Source: GCA-2698665 sp047611265
GTDB taxonomy: Bacteria > Pseudomonadota > Gammaproteobacteria > GCA-002705445 > GCA-002716945
Reading direction: 5' to 3'
Assembly (NCBI GenBank): GCA_047611265.1
Contig: JBLFWM010000001.1
Location: forward strand, 124,001-188,000
DNA length: 64,000 nucleotides
Positions within the stretch are counted from its first letter, which is position 1, and each line of letters begins with the position of its first letter. The notes beneath the pieces were generated by a model, which was not told the DNA's origin, did not search any database, and saw nothing but the letters and a program-made list of their open reading frames with translations. Both the position numbers and the translations under genes were made by a program. Positions 34,225 through 43,091 of the stretch are shown piece after piece.

Positions 34225-34244
34225 ACTACACTTAAATATTAATT

Positions 34245-34973
34245 ATGATTAATTTGTTTATACTAAAAACTATCTCGAGAGCATATTTAGCTCTAATAAT
34301 ATTGCTTGGTGCTATTTTATACAAAGACCTAACAGTATTAATAGTACTACAAAATACTATATTATTTTTAATTATTTCAGCTCTTATATTTTATTTGTTT
34401 AACTATTTTAAAGAAAAAAAATTTACATACGCTTCTAATGTGACTTATTTAAGGGTCATAATATCAATAATTCTTCTATCTATATCTATTAATGCCTTGT
34501 CAGACCAAGATATTTTTAAAAATTTTTACCATGATGGCTACTTTGCTTTGATAGCTTTTTTAGCTTTGTGTCTAGATGGGGTTGATGGGTATATAGCAAG
34601 AAGATTTAATGAACAAAATAGTTTTGGAGAAATGTTTGATCAAGATGCTGATACTCTATTAATGTTAACACTATCTATCTCTTTATATCTGAATAAAGAT
34701 GTGCCCATGATAGTGCTTTTAATCCCTACTTATAGATATTTATTTTTAATATCTATGACTAAATATAAATGGATGAAGTGTAATCTTCCAGAAAGTTATT
34801 ATAGAAAAATTAGCTGCACCCTATCAACATTTTTATTGATAATTTGTCATAGTCAATATATTAAAGATATATCATTAAGCTATTTAGTATTGATATCATT
34901 ATTTGTCATTACTTTTTCTTTTGCAAAGGATATACTTTGGTTATATAAGAGGGGAAGGTATGAGAACACATAA
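34245..34973 (+). CDS. CDP-alcohol phosphatidyltransferase
   Basis: This is a 242-residue membrane enzyme with six or so helices. The complete family motif is visible: D111, D114-G115, A118-R119, G128, D132 and D136 (DGVDGYIAR ... GEMFDQDAD). It transfers a phospho-alcohol from a CDP-alcohol such as CDP-diacylglycerol to a second alcohol. The acceptor is unknown; it does not look like the PgsA or PssA genes in context. It overlaps the yceI-type gene by 14 nt and is divergent from the MDR gene. Confidence 0.86.
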   Translation: MINLFILKTISRAYLALIILLGAILYKDLTVLIVLQNTILFLIISALIFYLFNYFKEKKFTYASNVTYLRVIISIILLSISINALSDQDIFKNFYHDGYFALIAFLALCLDGVDGYIARRFNEQNSFGEMFDQDADTLLMLTLSISLYLNKDVPMIVLLIPTYRYLFLISMTKYKWMKCNLPESYYRKISCTLSTFLLIICHSQYIKDISLSYLVLISLFVITFSFAKDILWLYKRGRYENT

Positions 34974-35544
34974 AGTATTAATTATCATCGTAAGTATATT
35001 TTTTACTCAATTAGTTATTGCTAAAGATGATGCCTATGTTATTGATGAGTCTCACTTTAGTTTAGGATTTCTAGTTGAGCATGCTGGCTATGCAAAAACA
35101 CTTGGAATGTTTAAAAGAGTCAGTGGTTCATTCTCCTATGATAGAGATAAAAATATTCTCTCAAATGTAGAAATCATTATTGATACGTCTAGTGTATTTA
35201 CCAATCATGAAAAAAGAGATTCTCACTTAAAAAGTCCTGACTTTCTTGATGTAAAAAATTTTCCAATCATGACTTTCAAGGCAACTAATAATGATTTAAA
35301 TAAAAACCCCAATAAAGTTTCTGGAGAATTAACATTGCTGGGTATATCGAAAAAAATTACTTTAAATGCTGTTATTAATAAAATTGAGAAATACCCCTTT
35401 GGTTTTACTAAACCAATTGTGATGGGTGTATCTGCAACAGCTAGCTTTAATCGATCAGACTTTGGCATGAATTATGCTGTTAAAAAAAATCTTGTTGGCG
35501 ATCAAATAGACTTGATAATAGAGTTTGAAGCAATTAAACAATAG
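34960..35544 (+). CDS. YceI-family periplasmic lipid-binding protein
   Basis: The ATG at 34960, preceded by AGGGGAAGG, gives 194 residues and a clear signal peptide (KVLIIIVSIFFTQLVIA). An upstream ATG at 34903 would obscure it. The mature domain has the YceI barrel signatures YVIDESHFSLGF, DTSSVFTNHEKRDSHLKS and DVKNFPIMTFK, ending with DFGMNYAVKKNLVGDQIDL. YceI proteins bind polyisoprenoids or similar lipids in the periplasm. The overlap with the CDP-alcohol phosphatidyltransferase suggests work on the same lipid. Confidence 0.88.
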   Translation: MRTHKVLIIIVSIFFTQLVIAKDDAYVIDESHFSLGFLVEHAGYAKTLGMFKRVSGSFSYDRDKNILSNVEIIIDTSSVFTNHEKRDSHLKSPDFLDVKNFPIMTFKATNNDLNKNPNKVSGELTLLGISKKITLNAVINKIEKYPFGFTKPIVMGVSATASFNRSDFGMNYAVKKNLVGDQIDLIIEFEAIKQ

Positions 35545-36213
35545 ATGAAACATAAAGATACTCAGTTAGATCCAAATAAACTAAGGTCATATATAGATTT
35601 AGTCGGTTATAAAGAATCTGCTGTCTTGAAAGAACTACGTGATGAAACATCTAAACTTGGCGATATCTCTATAATGCAAATTGGTGCAGCGCAAGGAGCA
35701 TTAATTAAAATGATTTGTGCGCTAGGTGGATTTACAAGATGTATTGAAATAGGTGTTTTTACAGGATATAGCTCTATTTGTATAGCAGAAGGTATGGCGG
35801 AAAATGGAAAGCTATTTGCTCTAGATAAATCTAAAGAGTTTATCCATATTGCAGAAAAATATTGGGATAAATTAAAACTTAATAATAAAATAGAGCTTTT
35901 ACTAGGGGATGCTAGAGATACCTTGGATAATTTTATTTCTAGTAATCTTGAAAATACATTTGATTTTGTATTTATAGATGCTGACAAAAGTAATTATTTA
36001 GATTATTATGAAAAATCTCTAAAATTGATTAGATCAGGCGGAATAATTATTATAGATAACACGATCTGGAAAGGAAAAGTCTTAGACAAAGATGATAATT
36101 CTTCTAGCACCAAATCTATAAAATCGCTTAATAATTTCATAGCAATTGATGAAAGAGTTGACCATTGTCTTATATCGATTTATGACGGAATGACCTTATG
36201 CATGAAAAAATAG
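35545..36213 (+). CDS. O-methyltransferase (CCoAMT/YrrM-like)
   Basis: The 222-residue SAM-dependent enzyme has IEIGVFTGYSSICIAEGM as motif I and FVFIDADKSNYLDYYEKSL with IIIDNTIWKGKV, the metal-binding signature of caffeoyl-CoA-type O-methyltransferases. Bacterial members methylate catechols or hydroxyuridine in tRNA (TrmR/YrrM). It abuts the YceI gene and overlaps trhO by 16 nt. TrhO produces 5-hydroxyuridine at U34, so a tRNA ho5U methyltransferase (TrmR-like) is a sensible but unproven assignment. Confidence 0.82.
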   Translation: MKHKDTQLDPNKLRSYIDLVGYKESAVLKELRDETSKLGDISIMQIGAAQGALIKMICALGGFTRCIEIGVFTGYSSICIAEGMAENGKLFALDKSKEFIHIAEKYWDKLKLNNKIELLLGDARDTLDNFISSNLENTFDFVFIDADKSNYLDYYEKSLKLIRSGGIIIIDNTIWKGKVLDKDDNSSSTKSIKSLNNFIAIDERVDHCLISIYDGMTLCMKK

Positions 36214-36896
36214 ATAGAGTAATTAGTTTCTATAAATTTACTCAAATAACAGATACTGAGAGGATTAGATTTAATATTTTTAATTTTCTAAATAGCTTGG
36301 ATATATTAGGTACAGTGCTGATTGCAAATGAAGGGATTAATGCAAATATGTGCGGCTCAGCTCAACATATTGAGTTAGCTAAAATACATATCTCAGAATT
36401 ATTAGATTTAGGAGATATACATTTCAATGAATCAAAAATTAATGAAAAAGTATTTACCAAGTTAAAAGTTAAGGTAAAGGACGAGATTATTAAGGTAGGT
36501 TTTGTGGCATCAGAAGAAGTAATTCTAAAAAATAAATCTTTAGAACCTAGAGAGTGGGATACATTACTAGAACAGAAACCCCTTATTATTGATATGAGAA
36601 ATAGATTTGAATACCTAATGGGTACTTTCAAAAACTCAGGAAGTCTTAATCTTTTAAACTTTAGTGATCTAGAGCAGTCACTCAAAGAAACAGAAAATAT
36701 TGATAAAGAGAAAAATATTGCTATATTCTGTACCGGTGGAATTAGATGTGAAAAAGCCAGCATAGCATTAACTAACCTTGGCTTTAAAAATGTCTTTCAG
36801 CTCAAAGGAGGCATCATTAACTATCTAAACAATAATAAAAGCAAGGACAAGTGGGAAGGTGATTGTTTTGTATTTGATGATAGGATAACTCTCTAA
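36198..36896 (+). CDS. trhO: tRNA U34 hydroxylase, rhodanese family
   Basis: TrhO (YceA) uses oxygen to form 5-hydroxyuridine at tRNA position 34. The 232-residue protein has an N-terminal ferredoxin-like domain with IANEGINANMCGS, and a rhodanese domain with IDMRNRFEYLMGTFKNS and the active Cys in FCTGGIRCEKAS. It is a shorter form than the E. coli protein and lacks the Cys-rich C-terminal part. It converges on ccmI with a 4-nt overlap of stop codons. The adjacent O-methyltransferase may act on its product. Confidence 0.88.
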   Translation: MHEKIDRVISFYKFTQITDTERIRFNIFNFLNSLDILGTVLIANEGINANMCGSAQHIELAKIHISELLDLGDIHFNESKINEKVFTKLKVKVKDEIIKVGFVASEEVILKNKSLEPREWDTLLEQKPLIIDMRNRFEYLMGTFKNSGSLNLLNFSDLEQSLKETENIDKEKNIAIFCTGGIRCEKASIALTNLGFKNVFQLKGGIINYLNNNKSKDKWEGDCFVFDDRITL

Positions 36897-37855
36897 TCTA
36901 CAATATAAGATGTTCTAGATAAAAGATTTAAGGATTCAGATCTGAATAACTCAAGCATAGTGTTATCAACATAATTATTCTCACTCCCCTTAATAAATAA
37001 CGTAACATTTTCTGGAAGATCCAATCCTTTTATCATTTTATTTTCAGACGAGATAATTATTTCTTTATCAAGATCAGCGCTAGTAATTTTTTTTACAGCA
37101 AAGGGTGGGCCGCTAACTTTATTTTTTAAGATAAAAAATATATATGGCATTGACTTTAAAGTTTCATACATCTTATTAGATAATTTTATTTCAAATAAAA
37201 ACTTATTAGAAGATGAGTCTAGTTGTTTTAATGCTTGGATATAAGGATCTTTATCTTGGATTAAACTATTCTCAATGACACTATTTAAAATTTCTTTTGT
37301 TAGAGTGGCATCATTAACTTCAATAGAATAATTTAGTTTCATATTATATATAGTGATATCAGATGGATTTAAAGATATAAGCTTGTTAAAAGTTTTTATT
37401 ATTTCCACTTTATTTGACTTAGAATCAATTCTTCTCAAGACATCAATATATTCTTCTAAAATTAGACTATCATCAGCTTTTATTGATATAGCTTTTTCAT
37501 AAGAGTCTGCAGATAATAATAGATTATCCGTAATAATATAAGATTTAGCTAACATGACCCAGCCCTGATAATAATCAGAATCTTTTTTTAACTTTACTTT
37601 AAGTACAGGTATATTTTTTTTAATAGTAAGAATATTATTTCTAATCTCTTGGTGTTTACTTAATATTTCATCATACTCTTGTTTTTCTAATACCCCAGAA
37701 TCTTTAAAAAAAATTATGGTAGCCCCAATGAATAGAATTATAAAGACTAAATTAATACCAACGCCCTGCATAGATAATCTCATTTTTTCACCAAAATTTT
37801 TATATAAAAATAAAAAATATATAAGCGAGATAAAGATTAAAATTAGATAAATCAT
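36893..37855 (-). CDS. ccmI: cytochrome c biogenesis protein CcmI
   Basis: CcmI (CycH) presents apocytochrome c to the heme-lyase complex. The 320-residue protein has two N-terminal membrane helices (about residues 1-18 and 30-50), a periplasmic TPR-like region with SDYYQGWVMLAKSYIITDN, and a C-terminal domain with SGPPFAVKKI and DLPENVTLFIKG. It overlaps ccmH by 4 nt and is the last gene of the ccmDEFGHI run. Confidence 0.87.
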   Translation of the reverse strand: MIYLILIFISLIYFLFLYKNFGEKMRLSMQGVGINLVFIILFIGATIIFFKDSGVLEKQEYDEILSKHQEIRNNILTIKKNIPVLKVKLKKDSDYYQGWVMLAKSYIITDNLLLSADSYEKAISIKADDSLILEEYIDVLRRIDSKSNKVEIIKTFNKLISLNPSDITIYNMKLNYSIEVNDATLTKEILNSVIENSLIQDKDPYIQALKQLDSSSNKFLFEIKLSNKMYETLKSMPYIFFILKNKVSGPPFAVKKITSADLDKEIIISSENKMIKGLDLPENVTLFIKGSENNYVDNTMLELFRSESLNLLSRTSYIVD

Positions 37856-38238
37856 TTTTTTAAACTTCTTCGGAAAAAATAATAACTAATCATAAATAAA
37901 AATAAAAATGGCCCAATCCATAATATTAAATTTCTAGGTGAAAAAGGCGGTTCATATAATATGAAATCACTATATCTTTCAGACATATATGTTTTAATGT
38001 AATCTTCGTCTCTTCCTTCGTCTACCATTTCTCTTACCTTATTCCTTAGATCAATTGCTAGAGGAGCTTCAGATTCAGCAATATTTTGATTTTGACAGAC
38101 CATGCATCTTATTTCAGTTATCATTTCATTATAAAGTATATTCTTTGTCTCTGTATCAGCTGATATTACTGGCTGAATGATAGATAGAAATATTCCAAAA
38201 TATATAAAATTTTTAATTATCTTCATTGATCTTCTCAA
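37852..38238 (-). CDS. ccmH: cytochrome c biogenesis thioredoxin-like subunit CcmH
   Basis: CcmH keeps the apocytochrome CXXCH reduced during heme attachment. The 128-residue protein has a signal peptide, the redox pair C45-C48 in RCMVCQNQNIAESEAPLA, the LRNKVREMVDEGRDEDYI helix and a C-terminal membrane anchor. An ATG at 38226 is a possible later start. It overlaps ccmG by 26 nt and ccmI by 4 nt. It lacks the TPR domain of fused E. coli CcmH, which here is separate as CcmI. Confidence 0.92.
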   Translation of the reverse strand: MRRSMKIIKNFIYFGIFLSIIQPVISADTETKNILYNEMITEIRCMVCQNQNIAESEAPLAIDLRNKVREMVDEGRDEDYIKTYMSERYSDFILYEPPFSPRNLILWIGPFLFLFMISYYFFRRSLKK

Positions 38239-38737
38239 TCATGGGTATTATTTGTTGTTGATAAATATCATTAGTGATAGCTCCAATATACTTTGCTCTG
38301 ATTATTCTATTTTTATCAACTAAAAAAGTTTCTGGTACTCCATATACTCCCAAATCTAAACCAAGCTGACCAGTATAATCATATATATTATAAAGGTATG
38401 GGTTGCCATAAATTGATAACCAGCCAAGCGCATCATTTCTCTCGTCTTTATAGTTTATGCCAACTATCTTTAATTTTTTATCTTTAGCTATATTTGTTAA
38501 TACTGAATGTTCTCTGATGCATTCTAAACACCAGCTAGCCCATACATTTAATAAGAATGGCTCATTAGGTAACATGTATATATCTGATTTATAAGTAGTA
38601 TTTAATTCTACTAATTCATAATTCGGCAATTTTTTACCAATCAACGGCGACTGTATAGTTCTGGTTTCTATAAATAAACCAAAAAAAAGAACTGCTATAA
38701 AAAAAATAAAAATAATCAGAGGTATTTTAATCTTCAT
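38213..38737 (-). CDS. ccmG: thiol:disulfide interchange protein CcmG/DsbE
   Basis: CcmG is a membrane-anchored thioredoxin that reduces the CcmH/apocytochrome disulfide. The 174-residue protein has an N-terminal anchor, the redox pair C70-C73 in ASWCLECIREH and the conserved VYGVPETFLVDK loop with cis-Pro. The dipeptide between the Cys is Leu-Glu rather than a proline-containing pair, within the range seen for CcmG. It lies 6 nt after ccmF. Confidence 0.92.
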   Translation of the reverse strand: MKIKIPLIIFIFFIAVLFFGLFIETRTIQSPLIGKKLPNYELVELNTTYKSDIYMLPNEPFLLNVWASWCLECIREHSVLTNIAKDKKLKIVGINYKDERNDALGWLSIYGNPYLYNIYDYTGQLGLDLGVYGVPETFLVDKNRIIRAKYIGAITNDIYQQQIIPMIEKINEDN

Positions 38738-38743
38738 CTTATT

Positions 38744-40672
38744 TCACCTTGAAAGAGTTACAGGTTTACTCTTTCTTTTAGAGAGAACACTAAGAACTCC
38801 ACCGAAAACCATCATCAAAGCTCCCAACCATATCAGTCTAATAAAAGGCTTATGGTATATTCTAACAGACCACACATCATCATTTATAAGACTACCCAGG
38901 GTGATGTATAAATCTCTACTGAGCCCTGGATCTATGCCAGCTTCTGTCATTGGCATATTATTATTGGAGGCATATATTCTTTTTTCAGGATAAAGCTCTG
39001 TTATAAGATTATTATTTTCATATACAAGAAATTTAGCCTTGACTCCTAAGTAATTAGGTCCCTCATATTCGCTTATACTTTTAAATTTAAAAGCATAATT
39101 TTTAATCTCTATTGTTTCCCCAATTTTTACTACAATTTCTTTTTCAACCTTATTATTTTCAACAATTGTTGCTCCTAAGATAAAAACTGCTAATCCAAGA
39201 TGAGCTAGAGTCATTCCTATATTTGTAAAAAATATATTCTTTGTCTTAGAAAGATAATACCTATTAATCAAATCATATATTATGTTGAATGATATCCAGA
39301 TGAATATGAAAATTCCCAGCAATACATTTAAATTAAAGTTATCAAAAAAAGCTATACTTAATAAAGATAAAAATATTACAACCAACAAACTTGCGAGTAA
39401 GTGGTTGAGCATGTATTTTTTATCCTTACGCTTTGAAAGAAACAATATAGGTATATACCCTGCAAGAAGTGCTAATGGCGTCATGATTGGAAGAAAAACT
39501 GCATTGTAGTATGGAACACCAACAGATATTTTTTCAAGTCCAAGTAAATCTAACAGTAAAGGATACATTGTTCCTAATAATATTGTAAAAGTTGCTGTTA
39601 CGAGAAGAATATTATTAATTAAAAAGAAGCTTTCTCTTGAAAATAAATCAAATGAAATATTATCTTTAATTTTAGGTGAATTTTTAAAATAAATTAAAAG
39701 TGATCCCCCGACAACTATAGTTAAGAATAATAATATAAAAGCCCCTCTTGCTGGATCATTTGCAAATGAGTGTACTGAAATAAGAATTCCTGACCTTACT
39801 AAAAAGGTTCCTAACAAACTTAATGAAAAAGCCATAATTGAAAGCAAAATAGTCCAGTTTTTAAACATTGATTTCTGTTCACATGTGATCAATGAGTGTA
39901 TTAAAGCTGTAGTTATGAGCCATGGCATGAATGATGCGTTTTCTACAGGGTCCCAAAACCACCAACCTCCCCAACCTAACTCATAGTATGCCCACCAACT
40001 GCCTAGAGCTATTCCTAGTGTTAAGAAACTCCATGACATTAGAGCCCAAGGTCGTATCCATTTTGCCCATTCCTTTTTAAAATCATGTTGTAAGAGACAA
40101 GTAACGGCAAAACTAAAAACAACAGATAATCCCACATATCCCATATAAAGCATAGGCGGGTGTATGATTAAACCAAAGTCTTGTAACAAAGGATTCAAGT
40201 CTTTGCCATCAATAGGTATCGAAATGTTTTTTTCAAAAGGGTTTGAGGTGAATACTAGAAAAAGTAAAAACCCTAGATTTAGAAAACCCATAATTGATAA
40301 AAATTTAAGCCTAAATTGTGTATCCAAAGATTTGCTATACATGCTTGCCATAAATGTCCAAAAACTTAATATCAAACACCATAAAAGCATAGACCCCTCA
40401 TGTCCGGCCCAAGTGGCTGATATTTTATAGAAGAACGGTAATGCAGAATTTGAATTAGAAGAAATATATTTTAAAGAGAAATCATCGTTTACAAAAGCAA
40501 CGATCAAGCAAATAAAAGCTATTAGAACTAATGGAAATTGAAGTTTTGATGTAGATAAAATTAAAGAATCATAGTCAGAAGTTATTTTGGACAGTATAGG
40601 TTTAGATAGAACTAATAAACTTGCGTTTAGAAGAGCTATTAATATTATAAAAGATCCTATATAAGAAATCAT
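38744..40672 (-). CDS. ccmF: heme lyase CcmF
   Basis: CcmF, with CcmH and CcmI, attaches heme from holo-CcmE to apocytochrome c. The 642-residue polytopic protein has the WWD signature WWFWDPVENA at 237-246, the HPPMLYMGY periplasmic His motif at 171-179 and a large C-terminal periplasmic loop ending in PGLSRDLYITLG. The length is normal. It starts 4 nt after ccmE. Confidence 0.95.
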   Translation of the reverse strand: MISYIGSFIILIALLNASLLVLSKPILSKITSDYDSLILSTSKLQFPLVLIAFICLIVAFVNDDFSLKYISSNSNSALPFFYKISATWAGHEGSMLLWCLILSFWTFMASMYSKSLDTQFRLKFLSIMGFLNLGFLLFLVFTSNPFEKNISIPIDGKDLNPLLQDFGLIIHPPMLYMGYVGLSVVFSFAVTCLLQHDFKKEWAKWIRPWALMSWSFLTLGIALGSWWAYYELGWGGWWFWDPVENASFMPWLITTALIHSLITCEQKSMFKNWTILLSIMAFSLSLLGTFLVRSGILISVHSFANDPARGAFILLFLTIVVGGSLLIYFKNSPKIKDNISFDLFSRESFFLINNILLVTATFTILLGTMYPLLLDLLGLEKISVGVPYYNAVFLPIMTPLALLAGYIPILFLSKRKDKKYMLNHLLASLLVVIFLSLLSIAFFDNFNLNVLLGIFIFIWISFNIIYDLINRYYLSKTKNIFFTNIGMTLAHLGLAVFILGATIVENNKVEKEIVVKIGETIEIKNYAFKFKSISEYEGPNYLGVKAKFLVYENNNLITELYPEKRIYASNNNMPMTEAGIDPGLSRDLYITLGSLINDDVWSVRIYHKPFIRLIWLGALMMVFGGVLSVLSKRKSKPVTLSR

Positions 40673-40676
40673 ATCA

Positions 40677-41138
40677 TTAATAAATATTCATAGATTTTGT
40701 AGTATCTTCTATTGTTTTTTCTTTCATTTTTAAGCTGTCTAATACTTCTGGTGGCATATACGTCTCATCATGCTTAGCCAATACTTCTTCTGCATAAAAA
40801 ATGCCATCAGTACCTAGCTTTCCTCTGATTACTACACCCTGTCCTTCTCTAAATAAATCTGGAAGAATTCCATTATAACTAATACCAATTGTTTTTTCAT
40901 AATCAGTTATGGAAAACTTTACATTAGTTGAGGTTTTACTTTTAATCAGAGTTCCATCTAATACGACACCTCCAACTCTAAATATGTAATCTTTCGGAAA
41001 TTCTCCGGCAGTTATTTGAGATGGGCTTCTATAAAACAGAAGATTTTCATTAAAGGTTTTAACGAATAAGAAAAAAATAATACTTAATGAAACCAGTATA
41101 AAAGAAACATAATAAATTCTAAGAGTCCTTTTCTTCAT
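40677..41138 (-). CDS. ccmE: heme chaperone CcmE
   Basis: CcmE binds heme covalently in the periplasm and passes it to CcmF. The 153-residue protein has one N-terminal membrane helix and an OB-fold with FRVGGVVLDGTL. The heme-binding H123 sits in LAKHDETYMPPEV, with the conserved Tyr four residues later (Y127). It is 4 nt downstream of ccmD. Confidence 0.95.
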   Translation of the reverse strand: MKKRTLRIYYVSFILVSLSIIFFLFVKTFNENLLFYRSPSQITAGEFPKDYIFRVGGVVLDGTLIKSKTSTNVKFSITDYEKTIGISYNGILPDLFREGQGVVIRGKLGTDGIFYAEEVLAKHDETYMPPEVLDSLKMKEKTIEDTTKSMNIY

Positions 41139-41142
41139 ATAT

Positions 41143-41268
41143 TTAATCTCTATTCTTCACCATAGTCTTGGTATTACTGAATTGTTTATATAGTATTAAT
41201 AAATTTACAACCATAAAAAGAATGACTATTGCATATGATGAGAAAATATAAATAAAATAATTGTTCAT
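41143..41268 (-). CDS. ccmD: heme exporter protein CcmD (41 residues)
   Basis: This short gene encodes 41 residues: an N-terminal periplasmic YFIYIFSSYA stretch, one membrane helix and a basic tail (YKQFSNTKTMVKNRD). Size, topology and position directly before ccmE identify CcmD, which stabilises CcmE in the CcmABCD complex. Its start lies 56 nt from the tRNA-Met gene. ccmA, ccmB and ccmC, normally upstream, are not in this window. Confidence 0.85.
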   Translation of the reverse strand: MNNYFIYIFSSYAIVILFMVVNLLILYKQFSNTKTMVKNRD

Positions 41269-41323
41269 AACCGAATATTAGCCTATAAAACTTAAAACAA
41301 AAACTACATAAAATATGTTTGAA

Positions 41324-41397
41324 TGGTCAAGGGTGGACTTGAACCACCGACCCCAGCGTTATGAGTGCTGTGCTCTAACCAACTGAGCTACATGACC
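41324..41397 (-). tRNA. tRNA-Met (CAT), elongator type
   Basis: The minus strand folds as a cloverleaf: acceptor strand GGTCATG pairs with CTTGACC except for one T-T mismatch at position 6; the D-arm reads GCTCAGTTGGTTAGAGC, the anticodon loop CTCATAA holds CAT, and the T-arm reads GGTGGTTCAAGTCCACC. CCA is not encoded. Position after ychF and similarity to elongator tRNA-Met favour that assignment over tRNA-Ile with a modified CAT anticodon. It starts 1 nt after the ychF stop. Confidence 0.9.
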
Positions 41398-41398
41398 A

Positions 41399-42475
41399 TT
41401 AAACATTAAATCGAAAATAGATAACATCGCCTTCTTCAACCATGTAATCCTTACCTTCTTGCCTCCATACACCAGCAGTTTTCGAGCCTTGATCGCCATT
41501 ATGTTTTATATAATCACTGTAGGCAACAGTCTCAGCTCTAATAAATCCTTTTTTGATGTCTGTATGTATAATACCCGAACAATCCCTCGCATTAAAACCT
41601 TTTTTTGCTGCCCAAGCCCTAGTTTCTTTTGGACCAGAAGTAAAAAAAGTTTTTAATCCTAGTAATTTGTATCCAGCACTTATTATCCTAGATAAGGCAC
41701 TTTCTGTTAAACCAAGATCTTTTAGGAATTCTTCTTGATCATTTTCATCAAGTTCCGTTATATCTTGCTCAAGGCCAACATCAATAGTGACAAATTGAAT
41801 ATCTGCACCAATTAGTTTCCTAAATTCATCTATCTCTTTTTGGTCAGATTGTTCATTAATGTTTCCAATCACAAACATAGGTTTTTTGGTTAATAATTTC
41901 AAATCATTAAGAGCAGTTAGTTCTTCAGAAAATACAAAAGAAGAGGCAAAATTATCTTCTGACAAATGATTAAGTAATGCTGTCATTTCAACACTTAGTA
42001 TTTCTTTTTCTTTTGGATCAGTTTTACTTTTCTTAAATCTTTCTAGATATTTTTCTAATGTCCCTATATCAGCAAGTATTAGCTCTAAATTAATATCCTC
42101 AAAGTCTTCTAGGGGAGTATAATTATCTTTAACATGAATAACTTCTTTATCTTTAAAAAATCTTACGACATGAGCAATAACATCTGTGCTATTAATATGG
42201 CCTAAAAATTCATTTCCAAGACCCTCGCCTTTTGATGCACCCTTGATTAACCCAGCAATATCAACAAACTCTATAGATGCGTTTACAACATTCTCAGATT
42301 TATTAGTGTCACCTAATGCATTTAATCTTTTATCAGGTACCTGTACATATGCAATATTAGGGTCAATGGTACAAAATGGATAATTATTAGCAGGTATTTT
42401 TTGCTCAGTTAATAAATTAAAAATTGAAGATTTTCCAACATTAGGCATTCCAACTAAACCGCATTTAAAACTCAT
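41399..42475 (-). CDS. ychF: ribosome-associated ATPase YchF
   Basis: YchF is an Obg-related P-loop protein that prefers ATP and binds ribosomes; it limits stress responses. The ATG at 42475 gives 358 residues beginning MSFKCGLVGMPNVGKSSIF with the G1 loop; an upstream ATG at 42493 would overlap pth. VDIAGLIKGASKGEGLGN is G3. The C-terminal TGS domain holds CSGIIHTDIKKGFIRAE. It is followed by tRNA-Met, as in Pseudomonas. Confidence 0.95.
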   Translation of the reverse strand: MSFKCGLVGMPNVGKSSIFNLLTEQKIPANNYPFCTIDPNIAYVQVPDKRLNALGDTNKSENVVNASIEFVDIAGLIKGASKGEGLGNEFLGHINSTDVIAHVVRFFKDKEVIHVKDNYTPLEDFEDINLELILADIGTLEKYLERFKKSKTDPKEKEILSVEMTALLNHLSEDNFASSFVFSEELTALNDLKLLTKKPMFVIGNINEQSDQKEIDEFRKLIGADIQFVTIDVGLEQDITELDENDQEEFLKDLGLTESALSRIISAGYKLLGLKTFFTSGPKETRAWAAKKGFNARDCSGIIHTDIKKGFIRAETVAYSDYIKHNGDQGSKTAGVWRQEGKDYMVEEGDVIYFRFNV

Positions 42476-42476
42476 T

Positions 42477-43055
42477 TTACTTATTATCTCCATTTAGCTT
42501 ATTCATTAAAGCTGACCCATTTCCTGAGAAGAAATTATCTATTTCATTAATGGTAAAATGAATGCTTTCAAAAATTGACTCTTTGTCTTCCTTGGAAGGT
42601 TTTCCCAAGACATATTCGATAACTTTATTCTTATCATCAGGTTTATCTATACCAATTCTTAGTCTCCAAAAATTTTTAGATCCTAACTGTTCAATTATAC
42701 TATTTAAACCGTTATGACCACCACTTCCGCCACCGAGTTTTAATCTTGTCTTCCCAGCGACTAAATCTAAATCATCATAAACTATAAGTATATTCTCTGG
42801 ATTAATATTTTTATTCTTAATAAATTTTTTTATTGGGACTCCACTATTATTTATATAGCTCAAAGGCTTCATCATATAAAATAATTTTTCTTGTTGCTTA
42901 TATTGAAAAATATCTGAATCATATTTTTTTTGAAAATCGAAATCCTTGTTTAGTTTTTCAGACAATAAGTCTAAAAACCAAAACCCAACATTGTGTCTGG
43001 TCGATAAAAGTTTTTTATCAGGATTACCAAGGCCAACAATTAGCTGAAGTGACAT
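42477..43055 (-). CDS. pth: peptidyl-tRNA hydrolase
   Basis: Pth recycles peptidyl-tRNAs released from ribosomes. With the ATG at 43055 the protein starts MSLQLIVGLGNP and places the catalytic His at residue 21 (TRHNVGFW), close to H20 of E. coli; an earlier ATG at 43076 adds seven residues. Other signatures are MKPLSYINNSG, ILIVYDDLDL and GGSGGHNGLNSI. The length of 192 is normal. Confidence 0.94.
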   Translation of the reverse strand: MSLQLIVGLGNPDKKLLSTRHNVGFWFLDLLSEKLNKDFDFQKKYDSDIFQYKQQEKLFYMMKPLSYINNSGVPIKKFIKNKNINPENILIVYDDLDLVAGKTRLKLGGGSGGHNGLNSIIEQLGSKNFWRLRIGIDKPDDKNKVIEYVLGKPSKEDKESIFESIHFTINEIDNFFSGNGSALMNKLNGDNK

Positions 43056-43091
43056 TAGACTCATATCTTTAAGCATAGAAAATAATTTAAA

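Noticed and set aside
36362..36763. Minus-strand frame opposite trhO
   Set aside because: The plus-strand protein has the TrhO rhodanese active site; the antisense frame shows no recognisable features.
41459..41738. Plus-strand frames within ychF
   Set aside because: They are shadows of the ychF coding sequence with no family resemblance.
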